NCBI GenBank assembly: GCA_002729695.1
Contig: PBYQ01000009.1
Coordinates: 27,968 to 91,967, forward strand
DNA: 64,000 nt
Origin: Citromicrobium sp.
GTDB taxonomy: Bacteria > Pseudomonadota > Alphaproteobacteria > Sphingomonadales > Sphingomonadaceae
Reading direction: 5' to 3'
In this document: in pieces, positions 1 to 8,820 of the stretch
Layout of the letters: every line of letters begins with the position of its first letter
How positions within the stretch are numbered: the stretch's first letter is position 1
Made by a program: the position numbers and the translations under genes
The notes under the pieces: generated by a model
Told to the model about the DNA's origin: nothing
Seen by the model: only the letters and a program-made list of their open reading frames with translations
The model's database searches: none

Positions 1-1
1 C

Positions 2-346
2 AAGAGCAATGTCAGCGCGGTGGAGAAGGGGATCGCGCACGCGAACCTGGGCCTCAACCCGATGCAGGACGGCCAGACGCTGCGCATTCCGATGCCCGAC
101 TTGACCGAGGAACGGCGTAAGGACCTTGCCAAGCTGGCAGGCAAGTATGCCGAAGGCGCGAAGATCGCGATCCGCAACGTCCGCCGCGACGGTATGGAAG
201 CGCTCAAGGAAGACGAGAAGAAGAAGGAAATCTCCGAAGACGACCGCAAGCGGTCCGAGGACGAGGTCCAGAAGCTGACCGACAAATATACCTCAGAGGC
301 GGACGCTGCGGCCGAAGCCAAGGAAAAGGAAATCATGACGCAGTGA
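2..346 (+). CDS. frr: Ribosome recycling factor, C-terminal part (cut by window edge)
   Basis: The reading frame is open from the window edge and ends in TGA. The 114 visible residues match the C-terminal portion of ribosome recycling factor, with the conserved stretch KSNVSAVEKGIAHANLGLNP followed by a helical, charged tail rich in Asp, Glu, Lys and Arg. The family is about 185 residues long, so roughly the first 70 lie outside the window. RRF works with EF-G to split the post-termination ribosome in the cytoplasm. The gene directly precedes uppS and cdsA, as in many alphaproteobacteria where pyrH-frr-uppS-cdsA form one run. Confidence 0.96.
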   Translation, partial: KSNVSAVEKGIAHANLGLNPMQDGQTLRIPMPDLTEERRKDLAKLAGKYAEGAKIAIRNVRRDGMEALKEDEKKKEISEDDRKRSEDEVQKLTDKYTSEADAAAEAKEKEIMTQ

Positions 347-371
347 GGGGTCTCGCCCTCCCGTCCGGTTC

Positions 372-400
372 CGTTCGCCCCGAGCTTGTCGAAGGGCTGC
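372..400. repeat. Single arm of repeat family A
   Basis: The segment CGTTCGCCCCGAGCTTGTCG (from 372) followed by AAGGGCTG resembles the arms of the two-armed elements at 20075-20167 and 59348-59441. Only one arm is present. It lies in the frr-uppS spacer, so this looks like a half element or a decayed copy. No other feature is visible in the 124-bp spacer. Confidence 0.6.
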
Positions 401-470
401 TTTTCTTTCGTTGCTCTGGCCGCATGAGAAGGGCAGTGCTGCGACAGGCACGGCCCGAACGGTTTTATTG

Positions 471-1157
471 ATGGCAGACAGTTCTCAAAACCACGCCAGA
501 CACGTTGCCATCATCATGGATGGCAACGGCCGCTGGGCCAAGCGTCGCGCACTGCCGCGCGCCATGGGCCACAAGCGGGGCGTTGAGGCCGTGCGGACGC
601 TGGTCCGCAGCCTCAAGGACACCTCGATCGAGTGCCTGACGCTGTATGCCTTCAGCAGCGAGAACTGGAAGCGCCCTCAGGATGAGGTTTCCGACCTCAT
701 GAACCTGATGCGCAGCTTCATCCGTTCCGATCTGGAAGAGTTCGTCGCCAATGGCGTGCGGCTGAAGATCGTCGGCGACTGGCGCGCGCTCGATGGCGAC
801 ATCGTGACCATGCTGGAAGACGCGCTGGAGCGAACCAAGGATGGTACGCGTACCGTCGCCGTGGCTCTCAACTATGGCGCCCAGCAGGAAATCGCGATGG
901 CTGCGCGGGCTGCCGCGCGCGAAGGCGAGATAACGCCCGACTCGATAGAGAAGCACCTGTTCACCGCCGACCTGCCGCCGGTCGATCTGCTGATCCGCAC
1001 CAGTGGAGAGGTGCGTCTGTCCAATTTCTTGCTATGGCAGATGGCCTACGCGGAAATGATCTTCGTCGAGACGCTGTGGCCCGATTTCACGCCGCAACAT
1101 TTACAAGAAGCGCTCGATACGTTCGCGAGGAGGGAGAGGCGCTATGGCGGCCGATAA
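471..1157 (+). CDS. uppS: Isoprenyl (undecaprenyl) diphosphate synthase
   Basis: This cis-prenyltransferase condenses isopentenyl diphosphate onto farnesyl diphosphate to make undecaprenyl diphosphate, the lipid carrier for peptidoglycan and polysaccharides. The catalytic Asp is D17 in the motif MDGNGRWAKRR. Further family blocks are YAFSSENWKRP and the C-terminal RTSGEVRLSNFLLWQ. The product is 228 residues, normal for the family. The frame is open back to a TTG at 411, but I chose ATG 471 because homologs begin only a few residues before the catalytic motif. The end overlaps cdsA by 14 bases, which suggests translational coupling in the frr-uppS-cdsA-dxr-rseP run. Confidence 0.95.
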   Translation: MADSSQNHARHVAIIMDGNGRWAKRRALPRAMGHKRGVEAVRTLVRSLKDTSIECLTLYAFSSENWKRPQDEVSDLMNLMRSFIRSDLEEFVANGVRLKIVGDWRALDGDIVTMLEDALERTKDGTRTVAVALNYGAQQEIAMAARAAAREGEITPDSIEKHLFTADLPPVDLLIRTSGEVRLSNFLLWQMAYAEMIFVETLWPDFTPQHLQEALDTFARRERRYGGR

Positions 1158-1962
1158 CGATACGCGCACCGATGCCGCAGGCGACGCGCGCGACGGCGAT
1201 GACATGACCGAGGCGAAGGTCGAGGTAGAGGCCGCCTCCAACGAATTGCCCGAGGGATTGCCCGAAGAGGCCGAAATCGCTGCGATCGCGGCCAATGCCC
1301 GTCGCAAGAAGCTCGGCATTCGTGTCGCCTCGGGCGTGGTGCTCGGCGCGCTGGCGGCGGCAGCCGTGTTCTGGGGCGGCGCGCAGGGCCGCACCCTGCT
1401 GATCGCCGGAGTGGCGGCGGCGTGCTTCATCGAATTCATTTTCCTCGTCATCAAGGCGACGGCGAACGTCCCCTACAGGCTCGCCGCGATCATCGCCGGG
1501 GCAGCCTATATCGGGCTTGCTGGCGTCATCCTCAGCGGGTTTTCGCTCGAACTTTTCCTGGTGACCATTTTCGTCGTGATCTTCGCAGACAGCTTTGCCT
1601 ATGGCGTGGGCACGCTGGTCGGCGGTCCGAAAATCTGGCGCAGGGTCAGCCCGAACAAGACGTGGGCGGGCATGATCGGGGGCATGGTCGGCGCGACGCT
1701 GTTCCTGCTCGGCGTGGTCTTCTTTGCGGCGCAGGTGGTCGGTTTTTCGGTCACGTCGCGTGCCTACATGATCGCACTGGTCCTCGGCCCGGTGCTCGCC
1801 GTCGTCGCGCAGGCCGGCGACCTGTTGGAAAGCTGGCTGAAGCGCAAGGCGGGGGTCAAGGATTCCAGCCGTCTCATTCCGGGGCACGGCGGCTTCTTCG
1901 ATCGCTTCGACGGCTTGATCCCGGTCGCCATCGTGGTCGGCGTGGTCTACAATCTCGCCTGA
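1144..1962 (+). CDS. cdsA: Phosphatidate cytidylyltransferase (CDP-diglyceride synthase)
   Basis: CdsA makes CDP-diacylglycerol from CTP and phosphatidic acid in the inner membrane, the branch point for all phospholipids; pgsA at 29248 uses its product. The 272-residue protein has an acidic, soluble N-terminus of about 60 residues and then several hydrophobic segments. The signature is clear near the C-terminus: LKRKAGVKDSSRLIPGHGG followed by FFDRFDGL, with the conserved K-R...K-D...H-G-G...D-R-x-D pattern. A second block is SPNKTWAGMIGG. The start overlaps uppS. An internal ATG at 1204 would remove 20 acidic residues and cannot be excluded. Confidence 0.95.
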   Translation: MAADNDTRTDAAGDARDGDDMTEAKVEVEAASNELPEGLPEEAEIAAIAANARRKKLGIRVASGVVLGALAAAAVFWGGAQGRTLLIAGVAAACFIEFIFLVIKATANVPYRLAAIIAGAAYIGLAGVILSGFSLELFLVTIFVVIFADSFAYGVGTLVGGPKIWRRVSPNKTWAGMIGGMVGATLFLLGVVFFAAQVVGFSVTSRAYMIALVLGPVLAVVAQAGDLLESWLKRKAGVKDSSRLIPGHGGFFDRFDGLIPVAIVVGVVYNLA

Positions 1963-1966
1963 TCCC

Positions 1967-3121
1967 ATGCGTTCGATAAGCATCCTCGGCGCGACCGGTT
2001 CGGTCGGCGACTCCACCCTCAAGCTGCTGCGCAAGCATCGCTCCGACTGGCGAGTCGAAGCGCTGACCGCGCATTGCAGCGTGTCCAAACTGGCGGACCT
2101 CGCGCGCGAGTTCGACGCAAAGATCGCGGTCGTCGGCGACGAGGCGTGCCTGCCCGCATTGCGCGAGGCGCTTAGCGGTAGCGGGATCGAGGCCGCGGGC
2201 GGGCGTGCTGCGCTGATCGAGGCGGCGAAGCGCCCGGTCGACATCACCATGGCTGCAATCGTGGGTTGCGCCGGGCTGGCCCCCGTGATGGCTGCCATCG
2301 AGCAGGGCGGAACCATCGCGCTGGCGAACAAGGAAGCGCTGGTCTCCGCGGGCGAAGTGATGACGCGCGCGGTTGCGCAGTACGGCGCAACGCTGCTGCC
2401 GGTCGACAGCGAGCACAACGCGATCTTCCAGTGCTTGGCGGGCAACGACATTGCCGAAGTGCGGATGATCACCCTGACCGCGAGTGGCGGGCCGCTGCGG
2501 CTCCTCTCTCCGCAGGAACTGGAACGGGTGACGCCCGATCAGGCGGTTGCGCACCCCAACTGGGACATGGGCGCCAAGATCAGCGTCGATTCGGCGACCA
2601 TGTTTAACAAGGGCCTCGAACTGATCGAGGCGCATCACCTGTTCCCGGTCGGGCTCGATAAGATCCGCATTCTGGTCCACCCGCAGAGCGTGATCCACTC
2701 GATGGTTGAATATCGCGACAACTCGACGCTCGCACAGCTGGGCCCTTCGGACATGATGGTGCCCATCGCCTCGTGCCTCGCGTGGCCCAAACGGATGGAA
2801 ACCCCGTGCGAGCCGCTCGATCTCGCAAAGATCGGTGAGCTGACCTTCTTCGCGCCCGACGAAGAGCGCTTCCCCGCAACGAGGTTGGCGCGTGCTGCCT
2901 GCGAGGAGGGTGGGGCGACACCCGCAGTTCTCAATGCTGCCAATGAGATAGCGGTGGGTGCATTCCTCGCCGGTCACATTCCGTTCACCAGAATTGCGGC
3001 ATTGGTAGAGGACGTCCTGCAAAAGTCGAACCACCCCGCCAGGCTCGACAGCCTCGACGATGTGCTGGCGGTCGACGCTGCTGCCCGCAGGCAGGCGCAG
3101 GCCATTCTGGAGAACGTCTGA
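1967..3121 (+). CDS. dxr: 1-deoxy-D-xylulose 5-phosphate reductoisomerase
   Basis: Dxr converts DXP to 2-C-methyl-D-erythritol 4-phosphate with NADPH, the committing step of the MEP isoprenoid pathway that supplies UppS. The N-terminal nucleotide-binding motif is ILGATGSVG. The central block ALANKEALVSAGE and the metal-binding segment LPVDSEHNAIFQ (Asp and Glu ligands) are intact, as is the flexible-loop region TASGGPLR. The 384-residue length is normal. The gene starts 4 bases after cdsA stops and ends 8 bases before rseP, so it is surely part of the same transcript. Confidence 0.97.
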   Translation: MRSISILGATGSVGDSTLKLLRKHRSDWRVEALTAHCSVSKLADLAREFDAKIAVVGDEACLPALREALSGSGIEAAGGRAALIEAAKRPVDITMAAIVGCAGLAPVMAAIEQGGTIALANKEALVSAGEVMTRAVAQYGATLLPVDSEHNAIFQCLAGNDIAEVRMITLTASGGPLRLLSPQELERVTPDQAVAHPNWDMGAKISVDSATMFNKGLELIEAHHLFPVGLDKIRILVHPQSVIHSMVEYRDNSTLAQLGPSDMMVPIASCLAWPKRMETPCEPLDLAKIGELTFFAPDEERFPATRLARAACEEGGATPAVLNAANEIAVGAFLAGHIPFTRIAALVEDVLQKSNHPARLDSLDDVLAVDAAARRQAQAILENV

Positions 3122-3129
3122 TCGAAAAC

Positions 3130-4236
3130 GTGCCTATCTGGATGTGGATCCTAGGGTTCCTGCTGGTGCTGGGGCCGCTGGTCACACTGCACGAACTCGG
3201 CCACCTGCTCGTGGGCCGCGCGCTCGGCGTGAAGGCGGATGCCTTCTCGGTCGGTTTCGGCAAGGAGCTGGTCGGGTTCAACGACAGGCACGGAACGCGC
3301 TGGCGTATCTCGGCACTGCCGCTGGGAGGCTACGTCCAGTTCAAGGGCGACATGAACCCCGCCAGCATCCCCGACCCCGCCGCACCGGCCGAAGAGGGGG
3401 CGTTCCAGAACGCTTCCTTGTGGCGGCGTGCCGTGATCGTAGCGGCAGGCCCGGTCACCAACATTATCGTGGCAGTGGCGATTTTCGCTGCCTTCTTCAT
3501 GATCATCGGCCGCCCCGTGCCGGTCGATCCTGCCGAACAGCTGACCGTCGCCGGGTTCAGCGAGGGGTCGCCGGCGCGTGACGCCGGGCTCAAGATCGGC
3601 GACCGGATCGTGACGCTCGACGGCAAACCGCTCGAAAGCTTCCGCGAGCTGCAACAGGAAGTGATGCTGCAGCCTGAGCAGCGCATGGACCTGGGTGTGG
3701 AGCGTGACGGTCGCGATCTGACCATCCCCGTCACCACGATGAGCCACGAGATTGAAGACCGGTTCGGCAATACCTCCCGCATCGGCCTGCTCGGTGTCGA
3801 GTCGGCCGGAGTTGAATATAATTATGAGCGGCAGGGCCCGGTGGGCGCGCTGGTCGGTGCGTCCGAGCAGACGGTCGATACCTTTGCGATGATGGTGACC
3901 GGCCTGAAGCAGATCATCACGGGGCAACGGTCCGTCAGCGAGTTGGGCGGCCCGGTGAAGATCGCAAAATACTCCGGAGAGCAACTGAGCCTCGGCTGGA
4001 TTGCGTTCGTGAACTTCGCCGCGCTGATCTCACTTAATTTGGCATTCATTAACCTGCTGCCAATCCCGGCGCTCGACGGTGGTCATCTGGCATTTTACGC
4101 GGCGGAGGCGATCCGCCGGAAGCCGGTGGGGCCCCGCGCGATGGAAATGGCGTATCGCACCGGTGTGGCTCTCGTGCTCGCACTGATGCTATTCGTGACG
4201 ATCAACGACCTGGCATCGCTGACGCTGTTTGGCTGA
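3130..4236 (+). CDS. rseP: Site-2 intramembrane zinc metalloprotease RseP
   Basis: RseP cleaves transmembrane segments of anti-sigma factors and leftover signal peptides in the inner membrane. The zinc-binding HELGH motif is at residues 21-25 inside the first membrane helix. The third ligand motif, NLLPIPALDGGH, lies near the C-terminus. Between them is a PDZ region (about residues 120-200, with GSPARDAGLKIGDRIVTLDG). The protein has 368 residues, shorter than E. coli RseP (450), consistent with one PDZ domain, as is common in alphaproteobacteria. The start is GTG at 3130. The gene sits just upstream of bamA, the usual arrangement linking envelope-stress proteolysis to outer-membrane assembly. 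Confidence 0.94.
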   Translation: MPIWMWILGFLLVLGPLVTLHELGHLLVGRALGVKADAFSVGFGKELVGFNDRHGTRWRISALPLGGYVQFKGDMNPASIPDPAAPAEEGAFQNASLWRRAVIVAAGPVTNIIVAVAIFAAFFMIIGRPVPVDPAEQLTVAGFSEGSPARDAGLKIGDRIVTLDGKPLESFRELQQEVMLQPEQRMDLGVERDGRDLTIPVTTMSHEIEDRFGNTSRIGLLGVESAGVEYNYERQGPVGALVGASEQTVDTFAMMVTGLKQIITGQRSVSELGGPVKIAKYSGEQLSLGWIAFVNFAALISLNLAFINLLPIPALDGGHLAFYAAEAIRRKPVGPRAMEMAYRTGVALVLALMLFVTINDLASLTLFG

Positions 4237-4399
4237 CGCAGTACCGGGCAGGGACATGAGAGGCGACCCACCAGCAATCGGACCTGCTTGAAAGGGGCGC
4301 GCGTATCGGGCACAGGGCGCCGGATCGTTTGGTCCGGATGCCGGTACGGCAAAGCAAGTGCGATCCGGGTCGAGACATATTGACGGGACATCATCGTAC

Positions 4400-7102
4400 A
4401 TGACGGCCATCGAAACAGGCGCCAAGCGCGGTACGCGCAACATCCGCAATTACGCGCTCGCCCTGCTGGCGTGCACCACGCTCGCAGGATTGCCCCAGGC
4501 GGCAATGGCGCAAGAGGCGACCGATCCCGCCGCTACGTCGGAAGATGCGGGGCAGGACACTGCGACCGATCCGCAAAGCGACGTCATTCGCACGATCTCG
4601 GTTCGCGGCGTCCAGCGGCTCGAGCCCAATACGATCCTCAGCTACGTGCGGATGCGTCCCGGCGACGTCTATACCGCCGCCGCGGCCGACCAGGCGCTCA
4701 AGGATCTTGCAGCGACCGAGCTTTTCGAAAGCTATTCGATCACGAACGAAGACGGGAACGTGGTAATCGACGTGGTCGAGAACCCGGTGATCAACCGCAT
4801 CGTTCTGGAAGGTAACAAGCGCCTCAAGGACGACAAGATCGTTCCCGAAATCAAGCTTGCCCCGCGCCAGATCTTCACGCGTTCGAAGGTCCGCGCGGAT
4901 GTCGCCCGCATCATCGAACTCTACAAGCGTCAGGGCCGGTTCGCCGCCACCGTCGAGCCGAAGACGGTCCAGTTGAGTCAGAACCGCGTCGACCTCGTGT
5001 TCGAGATTACCGAGGGACCCAAGTCGCGCGTCCAGAAGATCAACATCATCGGCAATGAACATTTCTCCGATGGTCAGCTCAAGGGTGAAATGGTCACCCA
5101 CGAATCCGGCCTGCTTTCCTTCCTGAAGGGCAATACCAGCTACGATCCGGATCGCCTGGCGTTCGACCAGCAGAAGCTGCGCGAATTCTACCTGACGCAG
5201 GGCTATGTCGACTTCCGCGTCGTGTCGGCGGTGGCCGAGCTGACCCCGGACAAGCGCGACTTCATCATCACTTACGTGGTCGAGGAAGGCGAACGCTACA
5301 AGTTCGGCAAGGTCGACGTGACCAGCCAGATCCGCGATCTCGATGGCGATATCCTGACCAAGGGCCTCGCGATCGAAGAGGGCGAATGGTACGACGCCAA
5401 GCGGATCGAGGATACGGTTGAAGGCCTGACCGAACTTGCAGGCCAGTTCGGCTATGCATTTGCCGATGTGCGTCCGGAATTCCGTCGCAATCCCGACGAT
5501 CTGACGATGGATGTGACGCTCGCCATCAGGGAAGCGCCGCGCGTTTACATCGAACGCATCGACGTGAACGGAAATACGCTGACGCAGGACAAGGTGATCC
5601 GGCGCGAGTTCCGGTCCGCCGAAGGCGATGCGTTCAATACGCTTGCGGTCAAGCGGACCTCCGCCCGCATCAACTCGCTCGGCTATTTCCAGGAAGAGTT
5701 CGAGGTTTCGCAGGCCGAAACGGCCAATCCCGACCGAATCATCCTGGAAGCGAACGTGCAGGAGCAGCCGACCGGCGAGCTTCAGCTGTCTGCCGGTTTC
5801 TCGTCGCTCGAAAGCTTCCTGTTCTCGGGCTCGATCCGGCAGCGCAACTTCCGCGGTCGCGGGCAGACGATCGGGGCGTCGGCTTCGATCTCGCGGTATT
5901 CGAAGTCGATCAACCTCAGCTTTACCGAGCCGTACGTCTTCGACCGGAATATCTCGCTGGGCGTCGATTTCTATCGCCGCGACGTGAACAGCTTCAACCT
6001 GATCAATCGCGACCAGACCCGTTATTCGAAGGTGACGACGGGCGGCTCTGTCCGCCTGGGTGTTCCGTTGACCGAATATTCGTCGCTGATCGGAAGCTAT
6101 ACGCTGAACTATGATCAGGTGACGATCGACGAACGGGAATTCTTCCGTGACGTCGACGGCGATGGCACTTCCGAGTGCGATCCGCTGCTCGCCTCGCGGT
6201 TCATCTGCGACACGCTCGGCAATCGCCTGAGCTCGATCCTCGGGCTCAATTACGTCTACAACTCGCTCAACAGCTATTACCGCCCCTCACGCGGGACGCG
6301 CCTGACGGCGGGCATCGATTTCGCCGGCCTGGGCGGCGATACCAGATACGTACGTCTGCGTGGTCAGGCTGCGAAGTACTGGCCGGTCATGGGCGACTTC
6401 ATCTTCTCGCTCTCGGGCGAAGGCGGCTACATCAAGGGCTTCGGTGGCAATGGCCCGCGAAGCGACGAAGTACTGCTGACCGACCGGTTCTTCCTGGGCG
6501 AACCGCAGATTCGCGGCTTCGACATCCGCGGCGTCGGCCCGCGCGTGCTGCGGCAGCCGATCACGGACGATGGCACCGGCAACCCCCTCGTCATCACCGA
6601 CCGCGATCGTGGCGGCGACGATGCGATCGGCGGTAACGCCTATTATCTCGGCAGGGCCGAGCTGGAAATTCCGCTCGGTTCGGGTGCCCGCGAGATGGGG
6701 CTGCGGCCGTCGATCTTCCTCGATGTCGGCGCCCTGTTCAACGTCAACAAGCCGCAGCTGCAGAACAGTCCGTTCCCGGGCGGTATTCCGATCCAGGCGC
6801 GTGACCTGTCGGGCAACCTGCTGTACGATAGCGGCACGGTCGACAGTAACGGCAACGTCGTCACGACGACCGACAGTGTCGATGGCAGCGGCAATCCCCT
6901 GGATATCATCGTCGAGCGCAACATTGCGCCGTTCCAGGAGATTTTCGTGGGTGATAGTGCTTCGCCCCGCATCTCGGTGGGGATCGGTGTCGACTGGAAC
7001 TCGCCCTTCGGTCCGTTCCGGATCGATTTCTCTCACGTCATCCGCAAGGTGGAAGGCGACGACACCAAGACAATCTCATTCAATGTAGGGACGCAATTCT
7101 GA
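4400..7102 (+). CDS. bamA: Outer-membrane protein assembly factor BamA
   Basis: BamA is the core of the BAM complex that folds beta-barrel proteins into the outer membrane. The 900-residue product has a Sec signal peptide (ALALLACTTLAGLPQAAMAQ), five POTRA domains up to about residue 430, then a 16-strand barrel. The barrel holds the family hallmark loop-6 motif in QIRGFDIRGVGPRV and ends with a terminal strand finishing in Phe. I chose ATG 4400 over the 14-residue longer frame because it places the signal peptide in a normal position. The stop overlaps the ompH start (TGATG), so the two are translationally coupled. The 163-bp upstream spacer may hold a promoter of its own. Confidence 0.96.
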   Translation: MTAIETGAKRGTRNIRNYALALLACTTLAGLPQAAMAQEATDPAATSEDAGQDTATDPQSDVIRTISVRGVQRLEPNTILSYVRMRPGDVYTAAAADQALKDLAATELFESYSITNEDGNVVIDVVENPVINRIVLEGNKRLKDDKIVPEIKLAPRQIFTRSKVRADVARIIELYKRQGRFAATVEPKTVQLSQNRVDLVFEITEGPKSRVQKINIIGNEHFSDGQLKGEMVTHESGLLSFLKGNTSYDPDRLAFDQQKLREFYLTQGYVDFRVVSAVAELTPDKRDFIITYVVEEGERYKFGKVDVTSQIRDLDGDILTKGLAIEEGEWYDAKRIEDTVEGLTELAGQFGYAFADVRPEFRRNPDDLTMDVTLAIREAPRVYIERIDVNGNTLTQDKVIRREFRSAEGDAFNTLAVKRTSARINSLGYFQEEFEVSQAETANPDRIILEANVQEQPTGELQLSAGFSSLESFLFSGSIRQRNFRGRGQTIGASASISRYSKSINLSFTEPYVFDRNISLGVDFYRRDVNSFNLINRDQTRYSKVTTGGSVRLGVPLTEYSSLIGSYTLNYDQVTIDEREFFRDVDGDGTSECDPLLASRFICDTLGNRLSSILGLNYVYNSLNSYYRPSRGTRLTAGIDFAGLGGDTRYVRLRGQAAKYWPVMGDFIFSLSGEGGYIKGFGGNGPRSDEVLLTDRFFLGEPQIRGFDIRGVGPRVLRQPITDDGTGNPLVITDRDRGGDDAIGGNAYYLGRAELEIPLGSGAREMGLRPSIFLDVGALFNVNKPQLQNSPFPGGIPIQARDLSGNLLYDSGTVDSNGNVVTTTDSVDGSGNPLDIIVERNIAPFQEIFVGDSASPRISVGIGVDWNSPFGPFRIDFSHVIRKVEGDDTKTISFNVGTQF

Positions 7103-7785
7103 TGAAGATTTCCAAAACCACGTTCGCGATCGCGACTGCAATTGGCGCGACGCTCGCTGCCGTGCCGGCCGCCGCGCAGGTCAACGGGATAGCTACTGCC
7201 GACCGCGCGCTGGCGGTGGCCAACGCCCAGGCCTTGCAGGCCGGTTACAAGCAGATCGAAGATCAGAACCAGAGCCAGTTGACCACACTGCAGCAGCTCG
7301 AACAGCAGCGGCAGACGGCCCTGAAAACCTTCGACACGAACGGCGATGGCCAGGTGTCGGATGCTGAGGCCAATGCTGCACCCGAGGCGAGCAAGCAGCA
7401 GGTTCGTTCGCTGGACGAACAGATTTCCGGTATCCAGATGCCGCTTCAGCGCGCGCGCATGTACGTGCTGACGCAGATCGCACAACAGTATGGTCCGGCG
7501 GTGCAGCAGGTGATTGCCGACCGTTCCATCCAGGTCATGCTGGCTCCCGATGCCCTGATCTATGCGCCCGAGAGCGCCGACGTGACCGAAGCCGTTACCG
7601 CGGCGATCAACACGCGCGTGCAGTCTGCCCAGATTGCGCCTCCCGCCGACTGGCAGCCTTCGCAGGCCGCGGCGCAGCTGTACCAAGAGATCCAGCAGCT
7701 GATGTATCTCTCGGCGCTTCGTCAGGCAGCGGCGCAGCAGCAGTCCGCCCAGCCGCAGGCTCCCGCGCAGCCCACCGGTCGCTGA
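7102..7785 (+). CDS. OmpH/Skp-like periplasmic chaperone with an embedded EF-hand loop
   Basis: The position directly after bamA, the signal peptide (cleavage near AVPAAAQ, residue 26) and the long Gln-rich helical body identify this as an OmpH/Skp family chaperone that escorts unfolded outer-membrane proteins through the periplasm. At 227 residues it is longer than E. coli Skp (161). The odd feature is at residues 78-89, [12 protein letters not shown], which fits the canonical 12-residue EF-hand calcium loop (D1, N3, D5, G6, hydrophobic V8, E12). It lies where Skp would have coiled-coil arms. The C-terminus is low-complexity Gln, Ala and Pro. The overall OmpH assignment is partly contextual. 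Confidence 0.8.
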   Translation: MKISKTTFAIATAIGATLAAVPAAAQVNGIATADRALAVANAQALQAGYKQIEDQNQSQLTTLQQLEQQRQTALKTFDTNGDGQVSDAEANAAPEASKQQVRSLDEQISGIQMPLQRARMYVLTQIAQQYGPAVQQVIADRSIQVMLAPDALIYAPESADVTEAVTAAINTRVQSAQIAPPADWQPSQAAAQLYQEIQQLMYLSALRQAAAQQQSAQPQAPAQPTGR

Positions 7786-7798
7786 TCGTATCATCGAC

Positions 7799-8269
7799 AT
7801 GGAAGGTAACGACACGGTAGAAAAGCGGCAGATGGATATCCGGCAGGTACTCAAGGCGCTGCCGCACCGATATCCGCTGCTGCTCGTCGACCGGGTGGAA
7901 AGCCTGACCCTGAACGAAGAAATCCACGCGGTGAAGGCGGTGACCTTCAACGAGGAATTCTTCCAGGGTCACTTTCCCGGCGCACCGATCATGCCCGGTG
8001 TCTTGCAGATCGAGGCGCTGGCGCAGGCCGCCGCGATCCTCGGGATCGAGACGCTGGAATTGGCGGGGACGGGCAAGCTCGTCTATTTCATGGGTATCGA
8101 CGGAGCCAAGTTCCGCGCGCCCGTGACGCCGGGCTGTCTGCTCGATCTCAAGGTTTCGTTCCTGCAGAAGCGCAGCCGCGTATACAAGTTCGCTGGCAAG
8201 GCGAGCGTGAACGGCAAGACGACCTGCGAGTGCGAGTTCACCGCGATGATCGCCGATCCGCCCGAATAA
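7799..8269 (+). CDS. fabZ: 3-hydroxyacyl-[acyl-carrier-protein] dehydratase FabZ
   Basis: FabZ dehydrates beta-hydroxyacyl-ACP in type II fatty-acid synthesis; acpP and fabF of the same pathway are at 36.9-38.5 kb. The hot-dog signature [20 protein letters not shown] contains the catalytic His (in GHFPG) and Glu (in QIEALAQ). The N-terminal block [13 protein letters not shown] is also typical. The product is 156 residues from ATG 7799; ATG 7832 (MDIRQVL) is an equally possible start, and neither has a strong ribosome-binding site. In most Gram-negatives lpxD lies before and lpxA after this gene; both are missing here. Confidence 0.95.
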   Translation: MEGNDTVEKRQMDIRQVLKALPHRYPLLLVDRVESLTLNEEIHAVKAVTFNEEFFQGHFPGAPIMPGVLQIEALAQAAAILGIETLELAGTGKLVYFMGIDGAKFRAPVTPGCLLDLKVSFLQKRSRVYKFAGKASVNGKTTCECEFTAMIADPPE

Positions 8270-8274
8270 GCCCG

Positions 8275-8393
8275 CTCCCCTCCCGCTTGCGGGAGGGGCT
8301 GGGGGTGGGCATGGGCTCGCGAGAGCCCACCCCGCTGCGACTAGCGAGCAAGCTCGCAAGTCTCGCAACCCCTCCCGCAAGCGGGAGGGGAGT
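8275..8393. repeat. Repeat family B, multi-hairpin intergenic element
   Basis: The outer arms are near-perfect palindromes: CTCCCCTCCCGCTTGCGGGA at 8275 and CCCTCCCGCAAGCGGGAGGG at 8370. They enclose a hairpin with stem GTGGGC/GCCCAC (about 8306-8330) and a further GCGAG/CTCGC hairpin. A related element is at 62224-62337. The element fills most of the fabZ-rpmE spacer. Confidence 0.75.
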
Positions 8394-8489
8394 TTTACTT
8401 GCCAATCGGGCGCGTTGCGACTATCCGCGCGCCTTTCCCACCCAACAGCTGGACCGGTCGGAACCGTTCCGAGGCTATGGAGACATGAC

Positions 8490-8714
8490 ATGAAGGCCGA
8501 AGGTCACCCCGATTATCACACCATCACGGTCAAGATGACCGATGGTACCGAATTCCAGACCCGCTCCACCTGGGGCAAGGAAGGCGACACGCTGACGCTG
8601 GAAATCGACCCGACCAGCCACCCGGCATGGACCGGCGGCAAGCAGCAGCTTCAGGAAGGTGGCCGCGTGGCCGCGTTCAACAAGCGCTTCGGTGGGCTCA
8701 GCCTCAAGAAATAA
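8490..8714 (+). CDS. rpmE: 50S ribosomal protein L31
   Basis: The 74-residue product begins [19 protein letters not shown] and carries the L31 features [11 protein letters not shown] and the C-terminal [13 protein letters not shown]31 is a surface protein of the large subunit at the inter-subunit bridge. The sequence has no cysteines, so it belongs to the zinc-free type rather than the CxxC zinc-binding type. The start is the second of two close ATGs (8485 and 8490); only the second gives the L31 frame. A strong intrinsic terminator follows 40 bases after the stop. Confidence 0.95.
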   Translation: MKAEGHPDYHTITVKMTDGTEFQTRSTWGKEGDTLTLEIDPTSHPAWTGGKQQLQEGGRVAAFNKRFGGLSLKK

Positions 8715-8754
8715 CGCGATTTTACGCGCTTTGCGGCCTCGTGCCGCGAGGGAA

Positions 8755-8781
8755 GGGCGGTCCGACGGGGCCGCCCTTTTT
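8755..8781 (+). terminator. Intrinsic terminator after rpmE
   Basis: A GGGCGG stem (8755-8760) pairs with CCGCCC (8771-8776) across a 10-base loop and is followed directly by five T residues. It is placed to end the rpmE transcript. Confidence 0.8.
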
Positions 8782-8820
8782 CGTGCAGAACCTGTCGGCC
8801 TCGTTGCTGTCGCGAACACC

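Noticed and set aside
1087..2472. 461-codon open frame opposite cdsA and dxr
   Set aside because: It crosses two solid genes and has no recognisable domain.
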